Below are positions 41,482-49,973 of a stretch of 64,000 nt of DNA, in pieces (positions within the stretch are counted from its first letter, which is position 1; every line of letters starts with the position of its first letter). Position numbers and translations under genes: made by a program. The notes below the pieces were generated by a model. It was not told the DNA's origin. It did not search any database and worked only from the letters and a program-made list of their open reading frames with translations. The DNA lies in contig VANK01000001.1 in assembly GCA_008682415.1 (NCBI GenBank), positions 434,001 through 498,000 on the forward strand, read 5' to 3'. This DNA comes from Acidobacteria bacterium AB60. Lineage in GTDB: Bacteria; Acidobacteriota; Terriglobia; Terriglobales; Acidobacteriaceae.

Positions 41482-42792
41482 TCAGGAGGTCCATTGGCGC
41501 AGCGCGCCTGAGAGTTGGTCGACAGAGACCCGGCTGGTCTGCGCGCTGATGGGGAACTCAGGCGGAGCGACAAGGTACGCCTGCGACAGGCTCTCGGCGA
41601 TGCAGACGCAGGCCGTGCCGCTTTGGTATTCGCCGTAGCGGGCCGCGGCAAGCCAGATGTAGGCGGCCAGGATTTGCGCGTCGATGGTGCTGCCGGGCAC
41701 GTCGTCAACGGCGGGCAGCGGGTTGATCTGGTCAGGATTATCAAAGACGGCGACGCCAGTGAAGGGCTTGGGCTTGCTGCGAACGCTGAATTTCGCCGCG
41801 AGGAAGCGGGGCCGGGCACGACGCAGAGCCTCAGAGGCTCCCCACTGCACGAAAGAGTTGCCGAAGATCACGGCGCCGTTGCCGCTAAGATAAAGGGTCC
41901 GCAGATATTCGCGCACCGCAGCGTTCTCCGCTTCCGGGGGGCACCAGGGCTTGACGTCTACGTTGCGCAGGCGATCGTACACGGCGTCGGCGTCCGTAAG
42001 GTCCTTGCGCATGGTGTTCATTTCATGCGAGAAGCTTTCGCGATATTGATCGAGGCGGGAGTAGCTGAGCAGGATGGGGTCAGTGCCCTGCCCCGCATGG
42101 AGCGGATGCGTGATGACACGATCGATGAGTCCCCTTCCTGCGTCGATGATCCAGGTATCGGCCGGCTCGTGCCCGGGGCGGCTCGCGACCTTGCCGAGCA
42201 GGCTTTCCGCGGACGTGCTGCCCTGCGCAGGGCTGGCGAGAAGGAGGGTCTCCAGCACGCCGTCGGATTGGCCGGGCCCGGAGGCATCCAGTTCCACTGC
42301 TCTCCCGGCGTTTTGCCATCGACGCCATGGATCGGCGGCGTTGAGAGCGAGGGGATGCGGGAGGGACAGCAGGATGGTTCGATTGCCGCTGCCGCGAGAA
42401 TTGCCCGTGCGTTGGGCATAACGGTCGGCGGCATCAAACACCGCCTGCACCGCGCTGCGCCATTGCTGGTAGTAGGATGAGCGGGCGAGGAGAGATGCGT
42501 TTTCGATGGTCTGCTCGGATGTGGAAAACTTCCAGCTGCGGACCTCCATCTTGTCTTCCAGATCCAGAACATTCCGAAACAGGGCGCTCGATTGCTCAGG
42601 AGTCAAACTGTCGACGTACAGCAATAGACGTTCCGTCGACTGGCGCTCGTTAGGGAACAGGTATTCCCACTCCCGAAGCTGCTGATTGGCGAAGGGCAGG
42701 AAGGTAGTGGGAAGACGCTTGAGGACGCCGTGCTCGACGGCCGCCTTGAGGCTTTCCGGGAGTGATCCGAGGGCATTCATGGCACGATCCAT
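41482..42792 (-). CDS. hypothetical protein coupled to the AlkP-like gene, 436 aa
   Basis: The ATG at 42792 shares one base with the stop of the upstream gene (TAATG), so translation is coupled. The protein is mostly globular and helical (ALGSLPESLKAAVEHGVLKR, ERLLLYVDSLTPEQSSALFR), with later blocks TWIIDAGRGLIDRVITHPLH and LYLSGNGAVIFGNSFVQWGA. No signal peptide or anchor is clear, though the strictly paired upstream gene is Tat-exported. I do not recognise the family. It may be the functional partner of the AlkP-like protein; the pair looks like an inherited unit. Confidence 0.7.
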   Translation of the reverse strand: MDRAMNALGSLPESLKAAVEHGVLKRLPTTFLPFANQQLREWEYLFPNERQSTERLLLYVDSLTPEQSSALFRNVLDLEDKMEVRSWKFSTSEQTIENASLLARSSYYQQWRSAVQAVFDAADRYAQRTGNSRGSGNRTILLSLPHPLALNAADPWRRWQNAGRAVELDASGPGQSDGVLETLLLASPAQGSTSAESLLGKVASRPGHEPADTWIIDAGRGLIDRVITHPLHAGQGTDPILLSYSRLDQYRESFSHEMNTMRKDLTDADAVYDRLRNVDVKPWCPPEAENAAVREYLRTLYLSGNGAVIFGNSFVQWGASEALRRARPRFLAAKFSVRSKPKPFTGVAVFDNPDQINPLPAVDDVPGSTIDAQILAAYIWLAAARYGEYQSGTACVCIAESLSQAYLVAPPEFPISAQTSRVSVDQLSGALRQWTS

Positions 42793-44024
42793 TACGAGAG
42801 CCGGAAGTCGGAGAGCAGGCTGCCCTGAGACTCGATGGGGCGGCATCCCAGCAACCCCGCCAAGGTCGGGCAAACGTCGACGTGGCGAATCGGGCGCTCG
42901 ATCACGTTCGGGCGATCGACCGCGGAGCCAACCACCATCATCCATGTGTCGCGCGTGGAGTCGTCGTTGGCGCGATGATTGAAAAAGCCGTTGGTGACCG
43001 AGCCGTCCGGATCCCTTCCGAATTCGGGGAGGACCACCATGGTTGTCTTGCCGCGATAGTCAGGATTGGCCTCTACTTCATTCCAGAGTTGATAGATGAG
43101 GCGATCCGCGGTTTTTACCCCGGAGAGATGCAAAGCGTAGGACCCAAAGTGAGCGGCTTCCACGTCAGAGAAAGCGACGACCAGGACCTGCGGGGAGAAG
43201 CGACGCATGATCTCGCGGGTCATAAAGAAGGTCAGCTCGTCGCCGGAGGTGGGGCCGCCACTGCGGACGAAGCGGGCGACCGCGTTCTTGATGGTCTCCT
43301 GCACCCGTGGATCCAGCTTGTCTGCAGCCTCGAAGACGTTCCATCCGAGTCCCTCGTAGTTGCTGCCCTCCATAGCGCTCTCAAGCTCTGCCTCGATCTT
43401 GCTGCGATCGGCCAGATTCGCGGTGCGCCCGCCGCGCAGAGCATCCGCTACCGCCATGAGCATGAGTTGCTTGGGGAACACCACATTGGCGCCGAAGTCA
43501 GGGCCGTAGCCGGAGGCTGAGCTGGCTCCGATCATGCTGGTCAGCGCTTTATTGCTGGCGATGACCCAAGTATCGCTGCGGTCAACGCGCGTCCTCTTGC
43601 GAAACTGTTCGAAGAGCGTTGGCGTGGTCGGCGCGAGCTTGCCCCAGTCATCGACGCGCTGCCAATTGCCGGTCAGGATGCTGGAGATGGCGTTGAAGTG
43701 TGCGGTGACCCCTTCATTGCGCGCGTGATTGTAAAAGAGCGAACGAGGCATCAGGTCATAGGCGAGATGCGGGATGTACTCCAGCCCTTCATGAGAAAAG
43801 GTCTCAGCCCGGCGCACGCCCCCGATGACCACGAGAATGATCCGGTGTCCGCTGCCGCCGGTGGCGGGGGCCATTCCGTACGCCCTGGTTTTGGGAAGCA
43901 GCATGCCCGCGGCGAGCAAGCCCACAGCCTGGACAAAGGAACGCCGGGAGGAATCGATGATGGAGTTGGGATCTACGGCTGCCGCGCACTCGGCAAGAGG
44001 ATCAAGGGGAAGATCATTCGGCAT
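42792..44024 (-). CDS. Tat-exported alkaline-phosphatase-superfamily (sulfatase-like) protein
   Basis: 410 aa with a twin-arginine signal (SSRRSFVQAVGLLAAGMLLP, residues about 25-44). The AlkP-type core opens with IILVVIGGVRRAETF, where the usual metal-binding Asp of the first strand is replaced by Gly and a Thr (AET) is the nucleophile candidate. A second metal site is suggested by AFSDVEAAHFGSYALH, and a third by LPEFGRDPDG with FNHRANDD. This resembles sulfatase or DUF1501-type AlkP relatives, but the hydrolysed group is unknown. AAGGAGA lies 8 bases before ATG 44024, 15 bases from the TPR gene. Confidence 0.75.
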   Translation of the reverse strand: MPNDLPLDPLAECAAAVDPNSIIDSSRRSFVQAVGLLAAGMLLPKTRAYGMAPATGGSGHRIILVVIGGVRRAETFSHEGLEYIPHLAYDLMPRSLFYNHARNEGVTAHFNAISSILTGNWQRVDDWGKLAPTTPTLFEQFRKRTRVDRSDTWVIASNKALTSMIGASSASGYGPDFGANVVFPKQLMLMAVADALRGGRTANLADRSKIEAELESAMEGSNYEGLGWNVFEAADKLDPRVQETIKNAVARFVRSGGPTSGDELTFFMTREIMRRFSPQVLVVAFSDVEAAHFGSYALHLSGVKTADRLIYQLWNEVEANPDYRGKTTMVVLPEFGRDPDGSVTNGFFNHRANDDSTRDTWMMVVGSAVDRPNVIERPIRHVDVCPTLAGLLGCRPIESQGSLLSDFRLS

Positions 44025-44039
44025 TCCGGTGTCTCCTTC

Positions 44040-45467
44040 TCAATTCACGTGATCCGGCGGGGCCGGCTCATCGGACTTCGCACCGAGAACGAACTGTTGG
44101 ACGGCGGCACGCTCCTTTTCGACCTCGTCAAGATGCTGTGCCCGGAGTTTCTGATAGATGGCGAATTCCTTCTGCGCACTTTCCTTCTGGCCTACGTGCA
44201 CATAATCGGTTCCCAGGCGGTAGTGCGCATCGGCCAGATTGGCATCGAGGGCGAGGGCCCGAAGGTACTGCGGTATGGACTTGTCGTACTTGTGTTGATC
44301 GGCGTACAGGTTTCCCAGCTGCACATGGGCGTCTGCGAGAGAATCGTCGAGCGACACGGCCTTCAGCAGAAGACTCTCAACTGCCGCCTGATCGAGCGTC
44401 GTATCCTCAGTTCTCTTCCCTTTCCAGAGACTAACGGCGTAATAGAACTGGGCCTGAGCATTGTTGGGCTGCATCTCCGCATAGTGTTTGAAGGCCTCGA
44501 CGACCTCATCCGCCTGCAGAGGGGAACTGTTGTACGCCTTGGAGAGAAATACGTAAGCGCGCGGATCGGAAGGGTTGATGTCGATTGCCGCGAGCAGGGC
44601 TTTCACCGCCTCGTCGTATTTCCCACGCGAGTACAGCGCGAGGCCAAGGCCGATGCGCATGCGTGGAGTCCGGGGATAGCGACGGGCGGCTTCCTGGAAG
44701 ATGGTGATGGCGGCATCGTAGGTGCGGTGCAGCAACATCTCGCTTCCCCAATCGAAGAGGTTATCTTCGCTCGGATCCAAGTGGGCTGCCCGCTCATACT
44801 CCGTGGCTGCCTCGACGTATTTGCCCTGCTTCTCGTTGATCCTGGCAAGAAGATTATGCAGATCGCCTTCGTCCTTCTGCTTCACCAGATCCAGCACGAG
44901 GGACCTCGCCTCGTCATTACGACCGAGAAGAAAATCGGTCATGGCAAGATCGTAGGTATTGCCAAAGTCGTCAGGAGCGGCTTGATGGGCCTGCTCCAAG
45001 AGCGGGCACGCCTCCGAGATCTTTCCAGACTGCGCGTAGAACTCGCCCAGGTCATGGTTGGTGGCGTAGCTGTGCGGGTCAAGTTCGAGCGCTTTGCGGA
45101 ACTGCTCGCCGGCCATTTCGTTCTTGCCCGCGCGGAGAAGAGCGGCGCCCAGATTGGTCCGCGCCTCCACCCAGTCGGGCTTGATCTGGACCGCATGCTT
45201 GAGCTGCTCCGCCGCTTGATCCGTGCGATTCATTGAGGCATAGACCAAGCCAAGCAGTTCGTGCACCGGGGCGCTGGATACGGCATAGGGCAATAACTTC
45301 TCTAATTTACCGGCGGCCTGATCATACCGGCCCGCTTCGTAGTCCTTCACCGCCAACTGATACTCATTGTCTAGCTGTTGCGGGGGAGGCTGTTGCCCAG
45401 GAGCGGACGCCAACGAACAGACGAGGACGCTCATGAGAAACAATCGCGAAACGACCTGATTGCTCAC
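44040..45467 (-). CDS. exported TPR protein, 475 aa
   Basis: A GTG start at 45467 has GGAGG 7 bases upstream and gives a signal peptide (VSRLFLMSVLVCSLASAPGQ). At least nine tetratricopeptide repeats follow, such as AVKDYEAGRYDQAAGKLEKL, AEQLKHAVQIKPDWVEARTN and SIPQYLRALALDANLADAHY. The C-terminal helix (QKEFAIYQKLRAQHLDEVEK) matches that of the TPR protein at 59908-61425, so the two are paralogues. It probably scaffolds periplasmic or outer-membrane complexes for the TonB receptor upstream and the AlkP-like protein downstream. Confidence 0.88.
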   Translation of the reverse strand: MSNQVVSRLFLMSVLVCSLASAPGQQPPPQQLDNEYQLAVKDYEAGRYDQAAGKLEKLLPYAVSSAPVHELLGLVYASMNRTDQAAEQLKHAVQIKPDWVEARTNLGAALLRAGKNEMAGEQFRKALELDPHSYATNHDLGEFYAQSGKISEACPLLEQAHQAAPDDFGNTYDLAMTDFLLGRNDEARSLVLDLVKQKDEGDLHNLLARINEKQGKYVEAATEYERAAHLDPSEDNLFDWGSEMLLHRTYDAAITIFQEAARRYPRTPRMRIGLGLALYSRGKYDEAVKALLAAIDINPSDPRAYVFLSKAYNSSPLQADEVVEAFKHYAEMQPNNAQAQFYYAVSLWKGKRTEDTTLDQAAVESLLLKAVSLDDSLADAHVQLGNLYADQHKYDKSIPQYLRALALDANLADAHYRLGTDYVHVGQKESAQKEFAIYQKLRAQHLDEVEKERAAVQQFVLGAKSDEPAPPDHVN

Positions 45468-45507
45468 CTATGCTCCTCCACCATCGCCGCGTGAGCAATG
45501 TATCACC

Positions 45508-45552
45508 AAAAACAGTTCCCGGGAAGGGCGCTGGTAAGCGCGCTTCCCGGGA
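45508..45552 (-). terminator. intrinsic terminator after the TonB-dependent receptor gene
   Basis: On the minus strand, a 10-bp stem (TCCCGGGAAG/CTTCCCGGGA) continues after one mismatch with GCGC/GCGC and closes on a 6-base loop (45517-45552). ACTG and TTTTT (45508-45512) follow. It lies 16 bases after the receptor stop codon and 41 bases before the TPR start, so it would reduce read-through into the TPR-AlkP genes. Confidence 0.75.
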
Positions 45553-45568
45553 TGGAAAACTCCACAGA

Positions 45569-48500
45569 CTAGTAGTACAACTTCAAAGCGAACTGGATCT
45601 GACGCGGATCGTACGGCTCAAACCGGGTGGATCCGACTTCGCCGAAGTGCGGATCGGTAAAGTCTCCCGAGCCGCCGATCGCCACCACGCCATTGCCGCC
45701 GAAGTTCGGAGCATTGAAGTTCGGGTGGTTGAGGACGTTGAAGAACTCCGACCGGAACTCCGCCGAGAAGCGCTCGTTGATCGGAATCTTCTTGAACACC
45801 GAGAAGTCAAACCGGTGAATTCCCGGCCCGGAGATCTGACCCGGTGTTGACCCAAGTGCTGCTGCTCCATTGAGCGGGATGCAGGTTCCCCAGGTTCCCG
45901 AAACGGAGCCAGGATCCGGTGTGAGAGCGCCAGGGGTACCGATCAACTTGCAGCCCTGGTTGAAGGCTTTCGAGTTGTTCACCCAGAAGGGGCGTGGTAC
46001 CGGATCGTTGCCGACAGTCTTCAGCTTGATGCCCAGCTGCGGGCTCTGGCCGGGAACAAGAACGTCATCGCATTGGCCAGCGCCAGCGGTGGTTGAGGTA
46101 TTGCAAGTGAAGTTGACCGGCTGACCACCCTGCGCAGTGACGATCCAGTTCACCGCCCAGCCACCAAGAATTTCATTGGTGAACCCGCCCTGGTTGAGGA
46201 ACTGCTTATTCTTGCCCACGGGAAGTTCGTATCCGCCGCTGAAGTGAAGAACGTTGCGGACATCGAAGTTGGCGCGAGCCCAGTCAAACCTTGGACCGAG
46301 ACCGGGGACTGCAAAGGCGCGAAGGCCGCCGGTGCTGCCTCCGTTAAGCAGGTCGCCCGCGTCAGACATAGTTTTCGACCAGGTGTACGTCAAGAGGAAC
46401 ATCAACCCGTTCGAGAACTGATCTTCGAGTTTGGTTTGCAGGCCGTGATACTGGCTTTCTCCGAAGGTCTGGTGATAGCTGCCACCGCCGAAATCGGGGA
46501 ATGGCACGCAGCTTCCGGAGGTATTGCCAATGGCCGCGGGGAACGCCGCGAACGCGCCGCAGTTCTTGGTGTCCGTGCCGGCGGGAAGGAGTTGAGTTAC
46601 GTTCTGTGTGGAAGTTCCTTCCTGCAGATTCTGCCCCTTGGTGAAGACGTACGATGCCTGGGCGGCCAAACTCCGCGTGACGGAATACTGCAAGGTGAGA
46701 TTGGCGCTGTAGGTTCGCGGCGTCTGGTAATCGAACTGCAGACCTTGCAGGCCCAAGCCCTTGGCGTTTAGCGCCGATGAGGTAAGGGGGATGCAAGAGA
46801 ACCCAGACTCGAAGTTAGCGGTCCCATGACCGGTTGAAGGATCTCCTCCAGCGGTGGGGCAACTGGAGAACGCCGAGTTGTAGCTGACAGGCGCAACCCC
46901 ACCGGACGGACCCACAAAACCCTGAGGAGAGTTCGGGAAGTACGACAGGTTGTACACGAACGGGTAGTTCTCTCCGATATTCGGACCATAGCCCTGGTTC
47001 TCGAAGGAGTTGTAGAACAGTCCGAGTCCGCCGCGCGCCACGAGTTTCGGTGAAATCTCGTAGGCAAACCCGACACGTGGGGCAACGTTCGTCTTTTGCG
47101 TTTGCACCAACCCTTGTCCGTAGCGATCGGTCATCTCCAGTGCGATACCGTCATGGGCCAACAGGTCTACGAAACCCTTGCAGCCAATACCAGCGCACGT
47201 CGCATCTGTGGACAACACGCGACCATCTTTACCATGGGCCGGGATGATGAAGGTTGGGCCGCCGATCCCTCTGCTGGGAAGCGGGAACGGAATGAAGTTC
47301 GCCTGGCCGCCGTTGGTCTCGTTGATGGGACCGAAGTAGTCCCAACGGACGCCGAGGTTGAGGGTGAGTTTCGCGTTGACTTTCCAGTCATCCTGGAAGT
47401 ACGTGGCGAAGTACATCTTCTGATCGTAGGTCTTGTTGATGTTCGAGGCGTATACACCATCGGATCCGCCCGAGTAGCTGAAGCCGTTCGGATTCGGATT
47501 TCCAGCGATGGTGGCCGGAGCGGCTACTGGCGGTAGAACAAACTGGGCCACGCCGCCTGTCGTTTGCCCCTGGTTGGGGATGTCAGTGAAGCCACCGCCA
47601 TAGTTGAACTGGCCGTGTGACCACGCCGGCTGCAGCGTAGAGAACTTCACGTTCTGGTACTCGATGCCCATCTTGAAGCTGTGCTTGCCGTAGATCTTGG
47701 TGAAGTCGTCGGTGACCTGAAGGGTCTGGCTGACTTCGTCCGACGGCAAGAAGGCGTTGCTACCGAGTTGCAGCAAGTTGCCGATTCCGAACGCCGGCAG
47801 ACCGCCGTTTTCTTGTCCCTGCGGGATACCCTGAATGCCAAACTGCCCAGGGATGCCGTTAACCGTGCCTTCCGGTCCGAAGCGGGTGGTGTGCAGGTGA
47901 GCGAACCCGCCGCGAATCTGGTTGATGGTGGTGGGCGTGAACACGTGCGTATATCCCGCCACCGCCTGGTCGGATTTGGCGGTCTGGATACCCTGATCGA
48001 AGCTGCCGCCGTCCGCAATGCCACCGAAGATCCCCGGGATGTACTGCGGGTCATCGGAGTAGCTGAAGCGAATGAAAACCTGGTCCTTCTGGGTGGGGTT
48101 CACGTCGCCGCGAATGTCGAACTGATTTCTGTGCTCAAAGATGTTCTGGCTGGAGCTGTACGTCTGAATGCCAGAGTTCGGCGCCGGGAACAGGTTCAGG
48201 ACTTTTACCGCTGCGGGGTCGATGCGACCGGAAGGAAGGTGGTTCAAACCGCAGGCCCCCGCGGTAAAGTTCGTGGTGCTGGGTCCGCAGCTGCCGAAGG
48301 GGTCGCGGACGTAGGCCACAATCGTTCCTGTTGCAACGCCAGCGCCGCAGGCCGGTCCGGGCAGGCCGCTCACCGGGTCAGGCACTCCGCATCCAACGCC
48401 GCGCGTGGTGGCGGGATCAAGAACCGTGCCTCTCGGAATTGTGCGGCCGATGGCATCGGTTCTGGTTCCCGAGTTGAATCCGAGAATGTCGGTCAGATCG

Positions 48501-49531
48501 GTGTACCCGCTGCTACGCATCGTCTTGGTTGGCACGTTGCCGTTGGAGGGCGAACCCTGCACGCGGCGGAACCCTTCATAGTCGCCGAAGAAGAACGCCT
48601 TGTTCTTGATGATGGGGCCGCCGATAGAGGCGCCAAACTGGTTTTGCCGGAGCTCGCCCTTCTTGATGCCGTTGTTGTTCTCGAAGAAGTCGGCAGCATC
48701 GAGCTTGTCGTTACGGAAGAACTCCCAGACAGCGCCATGCAGACTGTTCGTTCCGGACTTGATGGTCGCGTTCATCACGGCGCCGGCCGAACGGCCCAGC
48801 TCAGCGCTGAAGTCCGCCGTCTGCACCTTGAACTCCTGGATTGCGTCCACCGGAGGCAGGATGACGAAGTTCGTGCCGTTCAGGAAGTCGACGGCGTTCG
48901 AATTGTTGTCGATGCCGTCCAGAAGGTAGTTGTTCTGCGCCGGGCGAAGGCCGTTTGCCGAGAAGGCGCCGGAAGCCGCGTTGCCGCGCGTATCAGCCTG
49001 CGGGGTCTGCATGCCGGCACCCAGCTGCGCGAGGAAGGTGAAGTTACGGCCGTTCAGCGGAAGGTTGTTGACCTCCTGCTCGCCGATCACCTGGCCCACC
49101 GAAGCTTCTTCGGTCTGCAACAGCGGGGGCGCGGTGTTGACTTCGACGGTCTCCGTGGCAGCACCCAGCTTGAGTGTCAAGTTCACCTGCAGAACCTGGG
49201 CGACGCTCACATCGACCTTGTTTTGCGTCAGCTTGGCGAAACCGGAGGCGGTCACCGTGATGGAGTAGTGGCCGGCTCGCACGGGAGAAAACGTGTAGCT
49301 TCCGCTCGCGCTGCTTTTGGTTTCAAGCGTGGTGCCCTGGTCGACATTCAGCAGGGTGACTTGTGCATTCGGCACAACGGCACCTGTCGTGTCCAGGACG
49401 GTTCCTGTGATAGCGCCTTCGTCCACCTGGCCAAATGCGTCGCGCGGAGCGACCAGGAATAACCCCAAGGTCGCCAGGACGACGTAGCTGAGTACCCTCA
49501 AGCGACAAAATGTGCTGCGCGCACGGCCCAT
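45569..49531 (-). CDS. Oar-like TonB-dependent outer-membrane receptor, 1320 aa
   Basis: Signal peptide LRVLSYVVLATLGLFLVAPR then DAFGQ; ATG 49531 has GGAGGG 7 bases upstream (the open frame continues far beyond, without family character). Residues about 36-120 are a CarboxypepD_reg domain (ITGTVLDTTGAVVPNAQVTL). The plug follows (GQVIGEQEVNNLPLNGRNFT, LDGIDNNSNAVDFLNGTNFV), then a long 22-strand-type barrel ending with the aromatic motif RQIQFALKLYY. The length and order fit the Oar-like receptors expanded in Acidobacteriota, which import glycan fragments or other large ligands. A LacI-type operator candidate lies upstream at 49612. The ligand may be a glycan given GH35 and GH31 nearby. Confidence 0.93.
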   Translation of the reverse strand: MGRARSTFCRLRVLSYVVLATLGLFLVAPRDAFGQVDEGAITGTVLDTTGAVVPNAQVTLLNVDQGTTLETKSSASGSYTFSPVRAGHYSITVTASGFAKLTQNKVDVSVAQVLQVNLTLKLGAATETVEVNTAPPLLQTEEASVGQVIGEQEVNNLPLNGRNFTFLAQLGAGMQTPQADTRGNAASGAFSANGLRPAQNNYLLDGIDNNSNAVDFLNGTNFVILPPVDAIQEFKVQTADFSAELGRSAGAVMNATIKSGTNSLHGAVWEFFRNDKLDAADFFENNNGIKKGELRQNQFGASIGGPIIKNKAFFFGDYEGFRRVQGSPSNGNVPTKTMRSSGYTDLTDILGFNSGTRTDAIGRTIPRGTVLDPATTRGVGCGVPDPVSGLPGPACGAGVATGTIVAYVRDPFGSCGPSTTNFTAGACGLNHLPSGRIDPAAVKVLNLFPAPNSGIQTYSSSQNIFEHRNQFDIRGDVNPTQKDQVFIRFSYSDDPQYIPGIFGGIADGGSFDQGIQTAKSDQAVAGYTHVFTPTTINQIRGGFAHLHTTRFGPEGTVNGIPGQFGIQGIPQGQENGGLPAFGIGNLLQLGSNAFLPSDEVSQTLQVTDDFTKIYGKHSFKMGIEYQNVKFSTLQPAWSHGQFNYGGGFTDIPNQGQTTGGVAQFVLPPVAAPATIAGNPNPNGFSYSGGSDGVYASNINKTYDQKMYFATYFQDDWKVNAKLTLNLGVRWDYFGPINETNGGQANFIPFPLPSRGIGGPTFIIPAHGKDGRVLSTDATCAGIGCKGFVDLLAHDGIALEMTDRYGQGLVQTQKTNVAPRVGFAYEISPKLVARGGLGLFYNSFENQGYGPNIGENYPFVYNLSYFPNSPQGFVGPSGGVAPVSYNSAFSSCPTAGGDPSTGHGTANFESGFSCIPLTSSALNAKGLGLQGLQFDYQTPRTYSANLTLQYSVTRSLAAQASYVFTKGQNLQEGTSTQNVTQLLPAGTDTKNCGAFAAFPAAIGNTSGSCVPFPDFGGGSYHQTFGESQYHGLQTKLEDQFSNGLMFLLTYTWSKTMSDAGDLLNGGSTGGLRAFAVPGLGPRFDWARANFDVRNVLHFSGGYELPVGKNKQFLNQGGFTNEILGGWAVNWIVTAQGGQPVNFTCNTSTTAGAGQCDDVLVPGQSPQLGIKLKTVGNDPVPRPFWVNNSKAFNQGCKLIGTPGALTPDPGSVSGTWGTCIPLNGAAALGSTPGQISGPGIHRFDFSVFKKIPINERFSAEFRSEFFNVLNHPNFNAPNFGGNGVVAIGGSGDFTDPHFGEVGSTRFEPYDPRQIQFALKLYY

Positions 49532-49611
49532 CCAAATACCCTCCGATCTGCTTGCTTCTTGTTTTTTGTGTACGTCTCCCGGGGAAAACCTGAAGCGTGT
49601 TTCAAGATCCC

Positions 49612-49669
49612 TGTAAACGGTTACTTTTTGATGGGTGGAAGCGTATTCGATTTTCATGATCTTTGTCAA
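49612..49669 (-). promoter_or_regulatory. LacI-family-like operator and -35 element for the TonB receptor
   Basis: TGTAAACGGTTAC (49612-49624, plus strand) is close to the palindrome TGTAAACGTTTACA bound by many LacI/GalR-family repressors. On the minus strand it lies downstream of TTGACA (49664-49669), about 80 bases before the receptor start, where a repressor would block transcription. The -10 element is poor. No lacI-type gene is in the window. Confidence 0.4.
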
Positions 49670-49973
49670 CCAAAAGGTGGAGATGGAATTTTGGGCCGGA
49701 TTTGCCCTGCAATCCTGGGTTTGACGGCAAGATTGAGGGGGGTCTTGGGTCGATCTCGGTAAATCGGTTTTCTGTTCAAGATAACGTTTCCGGGAGGCGA
49801 GGCGGGAGTGTCGGATTCTTCCCTGGACAGCGATTGGGATACCCCTCCCGAGACGTCGCCGTGGACTCGCATTCAGACCGGCCGGGTGCGCACCTCCGCC
49901 CCGCCCGGATCCTCGAGAACGGGTGCTATCATTCGAACATTCTTGCCGTAACAGCAGCGTTCCCTTCTCAGAG
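49670..49973. other. rest of the divergent intergenic region, TonB receptor / CRTAC operon
   Basis: No gene is supported. TTGACGG at about 49722 is promoter-like for the plus-strand operon but lacks a clear -10. Plus-strand base skew changes from G-rich to C-rich near this point. Confidence 0.4.
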
